A stretch of DNA of 11,004 bases from contig JAJZOC010000035.1 in assembly GCA_021852095.1 (NCBI GenBank), positions 1 through 11,004 of the forward strand, given 5' to 3'. The notes beneath the pieces are model-generated. The model worked only from the letters and a program-made list of their open reading frames with translations, searched no databases and was not told the DNA's origin. Within the stretch, counting starts at the first letter, position 1. Each line of letters begins with the position of its first letter. The stretch comes from a bacterium. GTDB taxonomy: Bacteria > Patescibacteriota > Microgenomatia > Levybacterales > UBA12049. The translations under genes and the position numbers were made by a program. Below, one piece after another: positions 1 to 6,435 of this stretch.

Positions 1-23
1 AATCAAGGCCGAACTTAATATAA

Positions 24-134
24 ATGTTTACATTAAATCTCAAAGCGGAAATATTTACCGCCTTAGTAGTTGTTATAATGGTCCTTGCGATGATTACACT
101 GGGCTTTCTTATATTGTTTTACCCTGAAATATGA
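24..134 (+). CDS. Possible small single-span membrane peptide (36 aa)
   Basis: An ATG directly after the left repeat arm opens a 36-codon frame ending in TGA; an in-frame TAA lies immediately upstream (21-23). The peptide starts with a short polar stretch (MFTLNLKAE) and continues as one long hydrophobic segment, roughly residues 10-33 (around VVVIMVLAMITLGFLILF), as expected for a single membrane span. No Shine-Dalgarno sequence is visible and the function is unknown. The next gene also begins with a membrane anchor, so the two could form a small membrane-protein set. The short length, lack of a ribosome site and position between repeat arms keep this call tentative. Confidence 0.3.
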   Translation: MFTLNLKAEIFTALVVVIMVLAMITLGFLILFYPEI

Positions 135-155
135 CAACAATTCATCTGGTTTTAT

Positions 156-204
156 CAATAGCTATCTTTTTCTTAAGATAAAAATGCGATAGCGCTATTG
201 GAGC
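156..204 (+). promoter_or_regulatory. Hairpin with GGAG directly before the 187-aa gene
   Basis: CAATAG (156-161) pairs with CTATTG (195-200), CTATC (162-166) with GATAG (188-192), and T5 (167-171) with A5 (180-184). This gives about 16 base pairs interrupted by a 2-nt and a 3-nt bulge around an 8-nt loop. The only Shine-Dalgarno-like bases, GGAG (200-203), begin at the last base of the stem and sit just 2 nt before the ATG at 206. Folding could therefore limit ribosome access. No T-tract follows, so it is not a typical intrinsic terminator. A regulatory role is inference. Confidence 0.45.
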
Positions 205-205
205 T

Positions 206-769
206 ATGAATAACTCTATTAATTGGTTAGAAATTATATTAAGTTCGGCCTTGATTTCAGGAATTATTGCCGCAATAGTAAATCAATTTTTTTACTGGTT
301 GAATGGAGAAAGACAGGATGAGAAACAAAGATACCAAAAACTTTATGGTCCTCTTAAATTTCATTTTATGTATCTTAAATCTATAGATAAACATAGAGCA
401 AGAATTATAGAGGCAGGAAAAGAAGGAGATAAGGATGCACAAAAAATCTTAGATCGGCAAAGAAATATAGAAGAGAGAAATCAAAATATTTCATCGCAAC
501 TAAGTGCTCAGAACAAACTCGTTACGCCATGGTGGAAAACAATAGATAAAATCTATAATCTTTTGGAGAATAATCCAGACATGATAAGAAAAGGAGATTT
601 ACAATGTATCTCTAATTTTATAGATGCATATATCTCAACCGAGTATCTAGGAAAAGACATGCAAACAAAAATGTCTGTGTATTTGTTTTTTAAACTTAAT
701 GAACAAAGAAGTTCAATGAATAAATCAGTAGAAGCTTTAAGTAAAAAAGTGCTTAATGATCATGAATGA
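206..769 (+). CDS. Unrecognised membrane-anchored protein (187 aa)
   Basis: No family is recognised. The protein begins with a short polar segment and one hydrophobic span at about residues 8-26 (EIILSSALISGIIAAIVNQF). A long, highly charged, mostly helical region follows, with a KLYGPLKFHF segment at about residues 45-54 and coiled-coil-like sequence around 60-100. The simplest reading is an N-terminally anchored protein with a cytoplasmic helical domain. The ATG at 206 is chosen because the membrane span starts soon after it and GGAG lies just upstream, although the 2-nt spacing is too short for a good Shine-Dalgarno. Its TGA stop lies 14 nt inside the next gene, suggesting translational coupling. 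Codons 10-17 coincide with the right arm of the 23-bp inverted repeat, so any inversion at that repeat would cut off its start. Confidence 0.7.
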   Translation: MNNSINWLEIILSSALISGIIAAIVNQFFYWLNGERQDEKQRYQKLYGPLKFHFMYLKSIDKHRARIIEAGKEGDKDAQKILDRQRNIEERNQNISSQLSAQNKLVTPWWKTIDKIYNLLENNPDMIRKGDLQCISNFIDAYISTEYLGKDMQTKMSVYLFFKLNEQRSSMNKSVEALSKKVLNDHE

Positions 770-1034
770 AGAATTAAAAAAGAGTTTACGGCATATACAG
801 GCAAATCCTACAACAGGCATTCCACACAACCAGCAGGTTATATCAACGCAGGTTGAAACAATATTTGCTATAGATGAGTTAAAAGAAGAAATAGGTAAGT
901 TATCACAAACAATTATTTCATTGGACAAACAAAATCAGGATCTTGAAAAAACAAACATCAGGTTGCAATGGAGCATGATTGGCTTAACCATCGCAACAGT
1001 AATTTTGGCTATTCTAACATTATTCAAACACTAG
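756..1034 (+). CDS. Small coiled-coil protein with C-terminal membrane anchor (92 aa)
   Basis: The family is unrecognised. Residues about 33-69 have heptad-like spacing rich in E, K, Q, L and I (for example EIGKLSQTIISLDKQNQDLE), typical of a coiled coil. Residues about 73-90 (SMIGLTIATVILAILTLF) form a single hydrophobic span, followed by KH. This is a tail-anchored layout with the bulk in the cytoplasm. The start overlaps the end of the 187-aa gene by 14 nt; an ATG at 762, two codons in, is equally possible. No Shine-Dalgarno is seen, so translation probably depends on coupling. The partner gene has an N-terminal anchor and a helical domain, so the two products may interact at the membrane, but this rests on gene order only. 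Confidence 0.65.
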   Translation: MIMNEELKKSLRHIQANPTTGIPHNQQVISTQVETIFAIDELKEEIGKLSQTIISLDKQNQDLEKTNIRLQWSMIGLTIATVILAILTLFKH

Positions 1035-1423
1035 AAAATCATCCTCGGGGTGTCTTACGATTACACCTGCGGAGTTAAAATTGCACTTTTTCTACCTTTC
1101 TATTTTTAGTTTTAGTCGGTAGACTAGTCTACCGACTACATTCAGAATCCTATTAAAATTCAGTTTAGATTTCTTGTCTATGGTTTCGTGCTATGTAGCA
1201 TGATACTTTATAAGTCTAATAATTTAGATCATTAGATTATTTTACAACAACATCCTTCGAAATGGCTAAAATACTTGACCCCTTTGAAGTTATGTTTTCA
1301 TATTCCTTTTAGGAATAACCATAAAGATGAAAGCATTTTACGATTTAGACAAAATCTAAACCTGCCGATTATGCCTACGGAGTTTTACGCAAAAATCTTC
1401 GTAAAAAATACTGGCCTGACTTA
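1035..1423. other. 389-base non-coding stretch with several hairpins
   Basis: This lies between the ends of convergent transcription units, and no convincing coding frame or tRNA is seen. Visible structures are: GGTGT/ACACC around 1047-1065; the 26-bp palindrome (1113-1138, listed separately); TGCTA/TAGCA near 1188-1199; an AT-rich stem of about 10 bp with two G-U pairs (1218-1227 with 1232-1241) followed by TTTT-like sequence; TATTCCT/AGGAATA (1301-1307 with 1311-1317) inside an outer TTTCAT/ATGAAA pair (1296-1301 with 1327-1332); and TTTTACG/CGTAAAA around 1383-1407. None has the GC-rich stem plus T-tract of a standard terminator on either strand. One or more may end the two convergent operons. 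Confidence 0.6.
1113..1138. repeat. Perfect 26-bp palindrome
   Basis: The 26 bases are identical to their own reverse complement, centred on ACTAGT (1123-1128) with arms built around GTCGGTAG and CTACCGAC. The symmetry breaks at the next pair outwards. It lies between the end of the + strand membrane-protein pair and the end of the - strand operon. As RNA it would form a cruciform-type hairpin from either strand. Neither strand has a T-tract after it. It could be a protein-binding site, an intergenic repeat unit of the REP/MITE kind, or a bidirectional RNA-end structure; only one copy occurs in this window. Confidence 0.9.
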
Positions 1424-2371
1424 TTAACTAATATTTGTTGAACTGCCCTTGTAAACCTTTGGCATAAGCCAGTCAGGCGGAGGGGTTGCGCCTCTTTTGT
1501 CGGAAACGTCTCTTGGTTTTTGCGGTTGAATACCCTGACGTAATATCCTGCTTTGTCCATCCTGTCTGTTTTGGTTTTGCTGGGTCAAGGGCGTGGGCGC
1601 AAAAAACTGACGAGGCATCGGAGCCTTATCTTGTCTTTGGTAGTCATGTCGTAAAGCCCCTTTTCTCATAAGGATACCTGCCATTTCAAATGCGTAGATG
1701 CTGGTATTCTGTTTTTGAAAATTGTTCGTGGAATATGAGATTCCAGAAAGTAAATTTTGAGCTATGTCTTGATCCAAGTTAAGATTTAAATCCATAATAA
1801 GTTTTGCGATCTGTTCGGAAACAGAAGAAAATTGGGTTGAAACAAGAGATATTTCTCCAAAACCTTGATTATCCGACTTATTATCTATATTAATTAAAGT
1901 AGCATCTTTAAGAGCTTCAGGATCAAAAAGATTATTAAGATCCGAAAGTCTTGGAGTGCCCACTACAAATATTAATTTTGGATAGCTTCCCAATCTTACA
2001 TATTTTATGTCATTTTTATCGAAAGAAAGCCCTGCCTCACCTGTTTTAACAACAATATTTAAATAACCATTGTCTATTGTATAGGATACTTTATCTATTT
2101 CTCCCTCTTTATATGGAAAAGAAACCGTAAGATCCCCGCCTTCTGTTTCTATATTAGTTTTTAGTTCATCTATCCCAACCAGAGAAGAAACCTCGACCGT
2201 GGCCTGTTTAGGAGAAGCAATGCTCACTTTTTTGCCATAAGATTTAAGAGCAAGATATAAGGATAACGCGGCGGCAAGGGAATCCATATCGTAGTCTCTT
2301 CCGACTAAAATTCCTATATTGTTGTTTTTTTCTATTGCCAAACTTATTTGCTGAAAATCTATTCTATCCAT
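1424..2371 (-). CDS. DHH/NrnA-like protein lacking catalytic residues
   Basis: The position directly after infB and the overall pattern match the DHH phosphoesterase (NrnA-type) family, which normally degrades short RNA oligomers and pAp using metal ions. Recognisable traces are GRDYDMDSLAAALSLYLAL (24-42), VVGTPRLSDL (136-145), INIDNKSDNQGFG (160-172) and GISYST..F (210-218). In active members these read roughly H..PD.DA.GS, a metal-binding Asp, DHH, and GI..DT. Here the His of motif I, the motif II Asp, both DHH histidines (now NK) and the GI..DT Asp all appear replaced. The protein is probably not a phosphoesterase, unless my alignment is off. Residues about 240-315 are Q/P/R-rich and likely disordered, ending in PPPDWLMPKVYKG. 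A GAAGG (2381-2385) lies 9 nt before the ATG, and the gap to infB is only 18 nt, so it is co-translated with infB. rbfA is absent from the usual slot. Confidence 0.7.
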   Translation of the reverse strand: MDRIDFQQISLAIEKNNNIGILVGRDYDMDSLAAALSLYLALKSYGKKVSIASPKQATVEVSSLVGIDELKTNIETEGGDLTVSFPYKEGEIDKVSYTIDNGYLNIVVKTGEAGLSFDKNDIKYVRLGSYPKLIFVVGTPRLSDLNNLFDPEALKDATLINIDNKSDNQGFGEISLVSTQFSSVSEQIAKLIMDLNLNLDQDIAQNLLSGISYSTNNFQKQNTSIYAFEMAGILMRKGALRHDYQRQDKAPMPRQFFAPTPLTQQNQNRQDGQSRILRQGIQPQKPRDVSDKRGATPPPDWLMPKVYKGSSTNIS

Positions 2372-2389
2372 AATTAGCTACCTTCTTTT

Positions 2390-3856
2390 TTACCCATGAG
2401 ATATTAACATATCACCTATAGTAAAGTCAAGAAAAGGCGATATGACCACTCCGCATTCTCCTCCTTTTTCTGTCTTAGAAATACTTTCTTTGCCTTTTCT
2501 GACCGAAATCACATTGCTTTCTCCAATAATCTCATCATTTCTAATCAATCTAACTCTATCTCCTTTAGCGATTCTTCCGTCCTGAACGGAAATACCCATT
2601 ACGAATGTTTTTTCAAAGGGAAATTTTGCCAAAACTTTAGAAACTCCCAAAATTCTCTCTTCCTCCTGCAGTCTTTTTCCTTCAACCGCATCCTTCAGTT
2701 CATCTATTAGTTCATAAATAATTGTGTAGTTTCTTATCAAAACTTTCTCATCTAATGCCAGCTTTTTTACATTTTTTCTAATTTTTGTATTAAACCCTAT
2801 AATAATTGCTCCCGAAGACTTTGCCGATCCTATATCTCCTTCTGTAATCTCGCCTGTTTTCTGATCGATAACAAAAACTAAGTCGGGTAATAATCCTGTT
2901 ATAGCTTCTAATGATCCCAGTGTGTCGGCACGTAAAATAACCTTTATAACTGCTGTTTCTCTTAATTTGGGGTCTAGAGATTTTTTTAAAGACACTAAAG
3001 ATTGAGCGGATTTTTTAGAAGAGTCCTTTTTAAGAACAAATCCGCCTACCTGAACAACGTTTTCCATTCCCAATACTTCGACTGCTTCACCCACTCCGGC
3101 TCGATCAACATTCTCACCTCGATCATTCATTAAGGTTTTTACCTTGCCTTTTACCTCCTCTATTACAATCTCATCTCTTAATGACAGAGTGCCTGATTTA
3201 ACTACGATTGTTGCAACAGGACCTTTTCTTGAATCAAGGTAGCTTTCTATAACAACCCCTTTAAATTCCTCATCCTGTTCTTCCTCCTGCGACTGACTGC
3301 GGGTGTCAAAAACCAAAATGATTAAATCCAAAAGCTCTTTAATATGAAAGTTTGTTTTGGCAGACACTTCCAATACGGGAACGTTTCCGCCCAATCCCTC
3401 CAGCAAAACCCCTTCTTTTGTAAGTTGATCTTTGACCATACGAATATTTTTATTAGGCAGATCCGATTTTGTCAAAACCGCTATGAAGGGCGTTTGCGAT
3501 TCCTGCAAGATTTTTATACTCTCCTTTGTCTGTGGCATCACACCATCCACTGCCGACACAACTAAAAGTGCAACGTCACAAACCCGGGCACCTCTTGAGC
3601 GCATCGCGGAAAATGCTTCATGTCCAGGGGTATCTATAAAGGTAATAATTCTCTTAGTTCCTTCGAAAACGGTTTCAACGCTGGAGGCTCCTATTTTTTG
3701 AGTTATCCCGGCAGTTTCTTTTTTAGCAATATCTGTTTTTCTTATTGAATCAAGCAGACTGGTTTTACCGTGATCCACGTGTCCAAGAACAGTAACAACA
3801 GGAGGTACATTTATTGTTTTTGAAGCATATTTAGCCTTTAGGTTTCTCTTAACCAT
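2390..3856 (-). CDS. infB: Translation initiation factor IF-2, short form
   Basis: This GTPase brings initiator fMet-tRNA to the 30S subunit and promotes 50S joining. The protein is 488 aa, against about 700-900 in common bacteria, because the N-terminal region before the G domain is reduced to about 20 residues. G-domain motifs: GHVDHGKT (25-32), Thr52 in AGIT, DTPGHEAF (75-82), TKSD (129-132) in place of the usual NKxD, and SAK (165-167). Domain II follows from about 197, then the IF-2 core (about 290-390) and the fMet-tRNA-binding C2 domain (about 400-488, with GISVQDGRIAKGD and GGECGV). No Shine-Dalgarno precedes the ATG; the 34-bp gap to nusA is almost pure A/T and holds a TTAATTT/AAATTAA hairpin (3866-3880). 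It is transcribed from the nusA promoter as the middle gene of the operon. Confidence 0.97.
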   Translation of the reverse strand: MVKRNLKAKYASKTINVPPVVTVLGHVDHGKTSLLDSIRKTDIAKKETAGITQKIGASSVETVFEGTKRIITFIDTPGHEAFSAMRSRGARVCDVALLVVSAVDGVMPQTKESIKILQESQTPFIAVLTKSDLPNKNIRMVKDQLTKEGVLLEGLGGNVPVLEVSAKTNFHIKELLDLIILVFDTRSQSQEEEQDEEFKGVVIESYLDSRKGPVATIVVKSGTLSLRDEIVIEEVKGKVKTLMNDRGENVDRAGVGEAVEVLGMENVVQVGGFVLKKDSSKKSAQSLVSLKKSLDPKLRETAVIKVILRADTLGSLEAITGLLPDLVFVIDQKTGEITEGDIGSAKSSGAIIIGFNTKIRKNVKKLALDEKVLIRNYTIIYELIDELKDAVEGKRLQEEERILGVSKVLAKFPFEKTFVMGISVQDGRIAKGDRVRLIRNDEIIGESNVISVRKGKESISKTEKGGECGVVISPFLDFTIGDMLISHG

Positions 3857-3890
3857 AACATATTATTAATTTTAAATTAAAAATTACAAA

Positions 3891-4883
3891 TTATTTACTG
3901 TTTTTTTCTTCAGTCTCCTCTATATCCGTTTGTGTTTCTTCCTCTTCTATTTCTATCCTGTAGCCTGTCAACTTTGATGCAAGACGTACATTCTGACCTT
4001 CTTTACCGATAGCTAAAGAAAGAGAGTCTTTCGGAACAATTACTTTTGCTGTTTTATTTTTGTCATCTATTGTTATATCAACATTCTTTGCCGGAGATAA
4101 TGCTTGGGCAATATAATTTTTAATATCAGTCTTCCACTCAATAATGTCTATTTTTTCAAACCCCCCCAGTTCCGAGATAATAGATTGCACCCTTACACCT
4201 TTTTGTCCGACGCAACTTCCTACAGGGTCTATACCCGGCTGATTTGAATAAACGGCAACTTTTGTTCTGTTACCTGGCTCCCTAACGATAGCTTTAATCT
4301 GAACATTTCCCTGGGAGATTTCCGGAACTTCCCGTTTAAAAAGACCCTCTACAAGTCCGTTATTAGCCCTTGAAACAATAACATCTTCTCCTTTTAACCC
4401 CTTTCTGATTTCTACTACATAAACAGCCATTCTTTGATTTAAACGATATCTCTCGTTTGGTATTTGTTCAGATAGAGGCATTATGCCTTCCGCCCGTCCT
4501 ATATCGAAGATTACATTGGACCCCGCGAAGCGAAGAATCATTCCGCTTACAACCGTACCCACTTTTGTTCTGTAATCGCTTAATATTGCTTCTTTTTCTT
4601 TTTCTCTTATTTTTTGAAGAATAACCTGTTTAGCTGTTTGAGCGGCAATTCTGCCAAATCCAGGAGGGGTTACGTCTTTATTTTTATGCAATATATGGGC
4701 TTCTCCCGTATTTTTATCTAGGGTTGCCGTATATTCTTCTATCTCTATTCCAGGATGATCTTTTCTGTAAGCCGCGAGAATAGCGTTTTCCACTGCTTCT
4801 AAAACAACAGCTTGATTTATTCCTCTTTCTGTAACTACCTGGTTAAGAGCCAGGGAAAATTCACTTCTTTGTATTGCAGGCAT
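3891..4883 (-). CDS. nusA: Transcription elongation/termination factor NusA
   Basis: NusA binds RNA polymerase and nascent RNA to modulate pausing, termination and antitermination. The 330-aa protein has the N-terminal RNAP-binding domain (about 1-105, with the conserved AAQTAKQVILQKIREKEKE at 80-98), an S1 domain (about 106-172), KH1 (GSCVGQKG at 222-229) and KH2 (IGKEGQN at 292-298), then a short acidic tail (E/D/T-rich, 312-330). It lacks the acidic repeats of E. coli NusA (495 aa) and is a little shorter than the Bacillus form. The start at 4883 is supported by family alignment (MPAIQRSEF) and by a promoter whose predicted +1 is the A of this ATG. It is the first gene of the nusA-infB-DHH operon. 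Confidence 0.97.
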   Translation of the reverse strand: MPAIQRSEFSLALNQVVTERGINQAVVLEAVENAILAAYRKDHPGIEIEEYTATLDKNTGEAHILHKNKDVTPPGFGRIAAQTAKQVILQKIREKEKEAILSDYRTKVGTVVSGMILRFAGSNVIFDIGRAEGIMPLSEQIPNERYRLNQRMAVYVVEIRKGLKGEDVIVSRANNGLVEGLFKREVPEISQGNVQIKAIVREPGNRTKVAVYSNQPGIDPVGSCVGQKGVRVQSIISELGGFEKIDIIEWKTDIKNYIAQALSPAKNVDITIDDKNKTAKVIVPKDSLSLAIGKEGQNVRLASKLTGYRIEIEEEETQTDIEETEEKNSK

Positions 4884-4889
4884 AGTTCT

Positions 4890-4918
4890 AGTATATCAAA
4901 TTAGCCGTGTACCTTCAA
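4890..4918 (-). promoter_or_regulatory. nusA operon promoter giving a predicted leaderless mRNA
   Basis: On the - strand, TTGAAG (4918-4913) and TATACT (4895-4890) are separated by exactly 17 bp. Only six bases (AGAACT) separate the -10 box from the nusA ATG, so the expected +1 coincides with the A of the start codon. The -35 hexamer ends exactly where the insertion sequence begins (4919), so the upstream promoter context is IS DNA. Confidence 0.65.
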
Positions 4919-4950
4919 GCAGCAGTCTTACCAAATCAAAAAGTGAAGTG
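4919..4950 (+). repeat. Left terminal inverted repeat of the IS (32 bp)
   Basis: Aligned with the reverse complement of 6304-6336: GC, GCAGTC, TACC, AATC, AA and AAGTGAAGTG are shared, with single-base differences between these blocks and one missing base. The outermost matching base is G4919. Confidence 0.85.
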
Positions 4951-5014
4951 AACGGGTTACGTGTACCTAACCGAAAAAGAGAAGTAGATAGGTAGGGAGA
5001 AAAAAATTATCTCT

Positions 5015-5042
5015 TTGCGGAACAAACGCGAACCGCCATAAT
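5015..5042 (+). promoter_or_regulatory. Candidate transposase promoter
   Basis: TTGCGG (5015-5020) and CATAAT (5037-5042; five of six consensus bases) are 16 bp apart, giving a predicted +1 near 5049, about 4 nt before the ATG at 5053. The -35 is weak (three of six), but the near-leaderless layout matches other promoters in this window. It lies inside the inner inverted repeat of the element, so bound transposase could repress its own gene (inference). Confidence 0.4.
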
Positions 5043-5052
5043 AGATTCTGTC

Positions 5053-6294
5053 ATGAAAGTAATTATGGATGATTCGCGTTTAATTAATGTTACACAATTA
5101 AGAGAGTTTTTAAAAGGCTCACAAAAAGTGGTAGTTTCATTGGAGGACGCGGCACTATCTGAGAAGTACGCGTTTATCGGGAGAACAATCAAACGCTTTT
5201 CGTATCAAAACTTAGCAAGAAAAGAAAAGCATATTGTGATTTCCTATCTCCATAAGGTAACCGGTTACAAAAAAGGCAGGCTTTATCAATTTATCAAAAG
5301 AGCTGAGAGAGGAAAGTTACAAAAGGCAATATATGTCAGATCCAATCCAGTAAAGATCTATGTGACAAAAGACATTAAACTTTTAGAGACAACTGATGAG
5401 CTGCATCTGCGGTTATCAGAAGATGCTACTAAAAAGATACTAGAGAGGGAATATGAGGTATTTGGAAAGAAGGATTACCAAACCATTGCCCGTGTTTCCC
5501 ATTCCCATATTACCAATCTTCGGCACTGCCCAATGTACAAATCTTCCTGGATAAATCATACTAAATCCAGACAGATTCCTATTGGTATGACTATGCCGCC
5601 CAAAAACTATGGTAAACCAGGCTCAATTAGGGTTGATTCTGTATCTCAAAAGGATGTTTATCACATTAATTCTGTTGATGAGATTACTCAATGGGAGATA
5701 GTCTTCTGTGTCCCTCAGCTCTCGGAGCGGTATATGCTGCCGGTATTGGAAGAAATCATTACTCAATATCCATTTGTGATCTTTAACTTCCATTCAGACC
5801 GGGGAAAAGAAACCATTAATTACCTTGTCGCTGATCTACTTCAAAGGTTGGTTATCAAACAAACTAAAAACAGATCCTACCATTCAGGAGATAATGCTCT
5901 TTGTGAAACTAAGAACGGATCAGTTATCAGAAAAAACATGGGCTGGGAACATATCAACCAAAGCATGTGTAACGAAATTAACAATTACTACAAAAACTTC
6001 TTTAATCTTTATCTAAATTTCCACCGTCCCTGCGGTTATCCTACCGTTGAAGTTGACACTAAAGGCAAGAAGAAAAAAGTCTATGATAATTACCAGGTAC
6101 CTTATGAATTCTTAAAATCTCTACCCAACGTGGAGAAGTATTTAAAACCAGAAATAACTTTTGATAAACTTGATAAAATCGCTTACCAGATGTCAGATAA
6201 TGATTTTGCTGGTATAATGAGGAAGGAAGAAAGAAAACTCTTCCAAAAAATTAGAGAAGAAGATAGAAAAGACGGTTCGCAAAGAAAAACATAA
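5053..6294 (+). CDS. IS transposase with rve-type DDE catalytic core (413 aa)
   Basis: This is the transposase of the surrounding element, cutting and joining DNA at the terminal repeats. Residues about 1-90 look like a helical DNA-binding region (including VISYLHKVTGYKKGRLYQFIKR, 62-83), and a second region to about 165 contains ILEREYEVFGKKDYQTIARVSHSHITNLR, resembling a helix-turn-helix. The catalytic core has D195 in GSIRVDSVSQKD, D249 in NFHSDRGKETIN and E285 in GDNALCETKNGSVIRKNMG. Exactly 35 residues lie between D249 and E285, the D,D(35)E spacing of integrase-type cores. NFHRPCGYP (322-330) is the post-core motif common in this group, and the tail is very basic. The frame is intact, so the element may be active. 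A near-leaderless promoter is the likely start signal. Confidence 0.92.
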   Translation: MKVIMDDSRLINVTQLREFLKGSQKVVVSLEDAALSEKYAFIGRTIKRFSYQNLARKEKHIVISYLHKVTGYKKGRLYQFIKRAERGKLQKAIYVRSNPVKIYVTKDIKLLETTDELHLRLSEDATKKILEREYEVFGKKDYQTIARVSHSHITNLRHCPMYKSSWINHTKSRQIPIGMTMPPKNYGKPGSIRVDSVSQKDVYHINSVDEITQWEIVFCVPQLSERYMLPVLEEIITQYPFVIFNFHSDRGKETINYLVADLLQRLVIKQTKNRSYHSGDNALCETKNGSVIRKNMGWEHINQSMCNEINNYYKNFFNLYLNFHRPCGYPTVEVDTKGKKKKVYDNYQVPYEFLKSLPNVEKYLKPEITFDKLDKIAYQMSDNDFAGIMRKEERKLFQKIREEDRKDGSQRKT

Positions 6295-6303
6295 CCGTAA
6301 TTA

Positions 6304-6336
6304 CACTTCACTTATTCGATTAGGTATGACTGCAGC
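6304..6336 (-). repeat. Right terminal inverted repeat of the IS (33 bp)
   Basis: Inverted partner of 4919-4950, beginning 9 nt after the transposase stop codon. Its outermost matching base is C6336; the next pair (4918/6337) no longer matches. Confidence 0.85.
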
Positions 6337-6346
6337 AGTATAGTTC

Positions 6347-6375
6347 TTGACAATCAGAAGGGTTTATTGGATACT
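6347..6375 (+). promoter_or_regulatory. Strong promoter of the attenuator leader and 291-aa gene
   Basis: A perfect TTGACA -35 (6347-6352) and GATACT -10 (6370-6375) are separated by 17 bp. The predicted +1 is about 6382, the A of the leader ORF start codon. It begins 10 bp outside the right end of the insertion sequence. Confidence 0.7.
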
Positions 6376-6381
6376 TAGGTT

Positions 6382-6435
6382 ATGAATAGATTCTCTCAAA
6401 CATCAATTAAGTGCCTCGTCATTATTGTAAATTGA
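6382..6435 (+). CDS. Candidate 17-aa leader peptide
   Basis: ATG at the predicted +1 opens a 17-codon frame, MNRFSQTSIKCLVIIVN, ending in TGA (6433-6435). Its last codons run through the first arm of hairpin 1 (6414-6421), and its stop codon sits on the second arm. This is the placement used by attenuator leader peptides. The cluster Leu-Val-Ile-Ile-Val would be the natural control codons if translation is sensed, but the downstream gene has no visible link to branched-chain amino acids. It may be a fortuitous short frame; no Shine-Dalgarno is needed if the message is leaderless. Confidence 0.4.
   Translation: MNRFSQTSIKCLVIIVN

Larger units (their letters stand above)
1..256. repeat. Perfect 23-bp inverted repeat pair (1-23 / 234-256) enclosing 210 bp
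   Basis: Bases 1-23 are the exact reverse complement of bases 234-256. The match fails at the next inner pair (24/233), and on the outer side it reaches the window edge, so the repeat may be longer. The right arm lies inside codons 10-17 of the 187-aa gene. The left arm ends just before a possible 36-aa ORF. The enclosed 210 bp hold that small ORF, a hairpin and the first nine codons of the 187-aa gene. A 23-bp perfect match this close together is not expected by chance. It could be an invertible segment, the edge of a mobile element, or a fold-back assembly or amplification artefact if this is a contig end. Confidence 0.85.
4919..6336 (+). mobile_element. Complete insertion sequence, about 1418 bp, DDE (rve-type) transposase
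   Basis: The element is bounded by imperfect terminal inverted repeats (4919-4950 and 6304-6336) that share 28 positions, with four mismatches and one single-base gap. It holds a single intact transposase gene. A second, inner inverted pair related to TTTGCGAACCG occurs on the left (about 5014-5035) and right (about 6284-6294), perhaps subterminal transposase-binding sites. The repeat ends are GCAGCAGTC on the left and, as the reverse complement, GCTGCAGTC on the right; homology stops abruptly outside. No convincing target-site duplication flanks it, so the insertion may be old or rearranged. It sits between the nusA promoter and the attenuator region. IS481 or another rve-type family is possible; I do not assign one. 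Confidence 0.85.

Noticed and set aside
767-769. Recoded TGA (as in some CPR lineages)
   Set aside because: TGA works as a normal stop here and conserved Trp/Gly positions use standard codons.
1113-1138. Palindrome as an intrinsic terminator
   Set aside because: No T-tract follows on either strand.
3344-3701. + strand reading frames inside infB
   Set aside because: Antisense shadows of the conserved IF-2 G domain; the same holds for the frame at 1486-1671 inside the DHH-like gene.
4882-6347. Target-site duplication candidate ATAGTTCT (4882-4889 and 6340-6347)
   Set aside because: These copies do not sit directly outside the matching terminal repeats: the left one is 29 bp away and includes part of the nusA start. 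A 29-bp flank comparison matches only at AGTATA.
6403-6432. Branched-chain amino-acid biosynthesis control
   Set aside because: The Leu/Val/Ile codons are suggestive, but no biosynthesis gene lies downstream; I keep only the attenuation topology.
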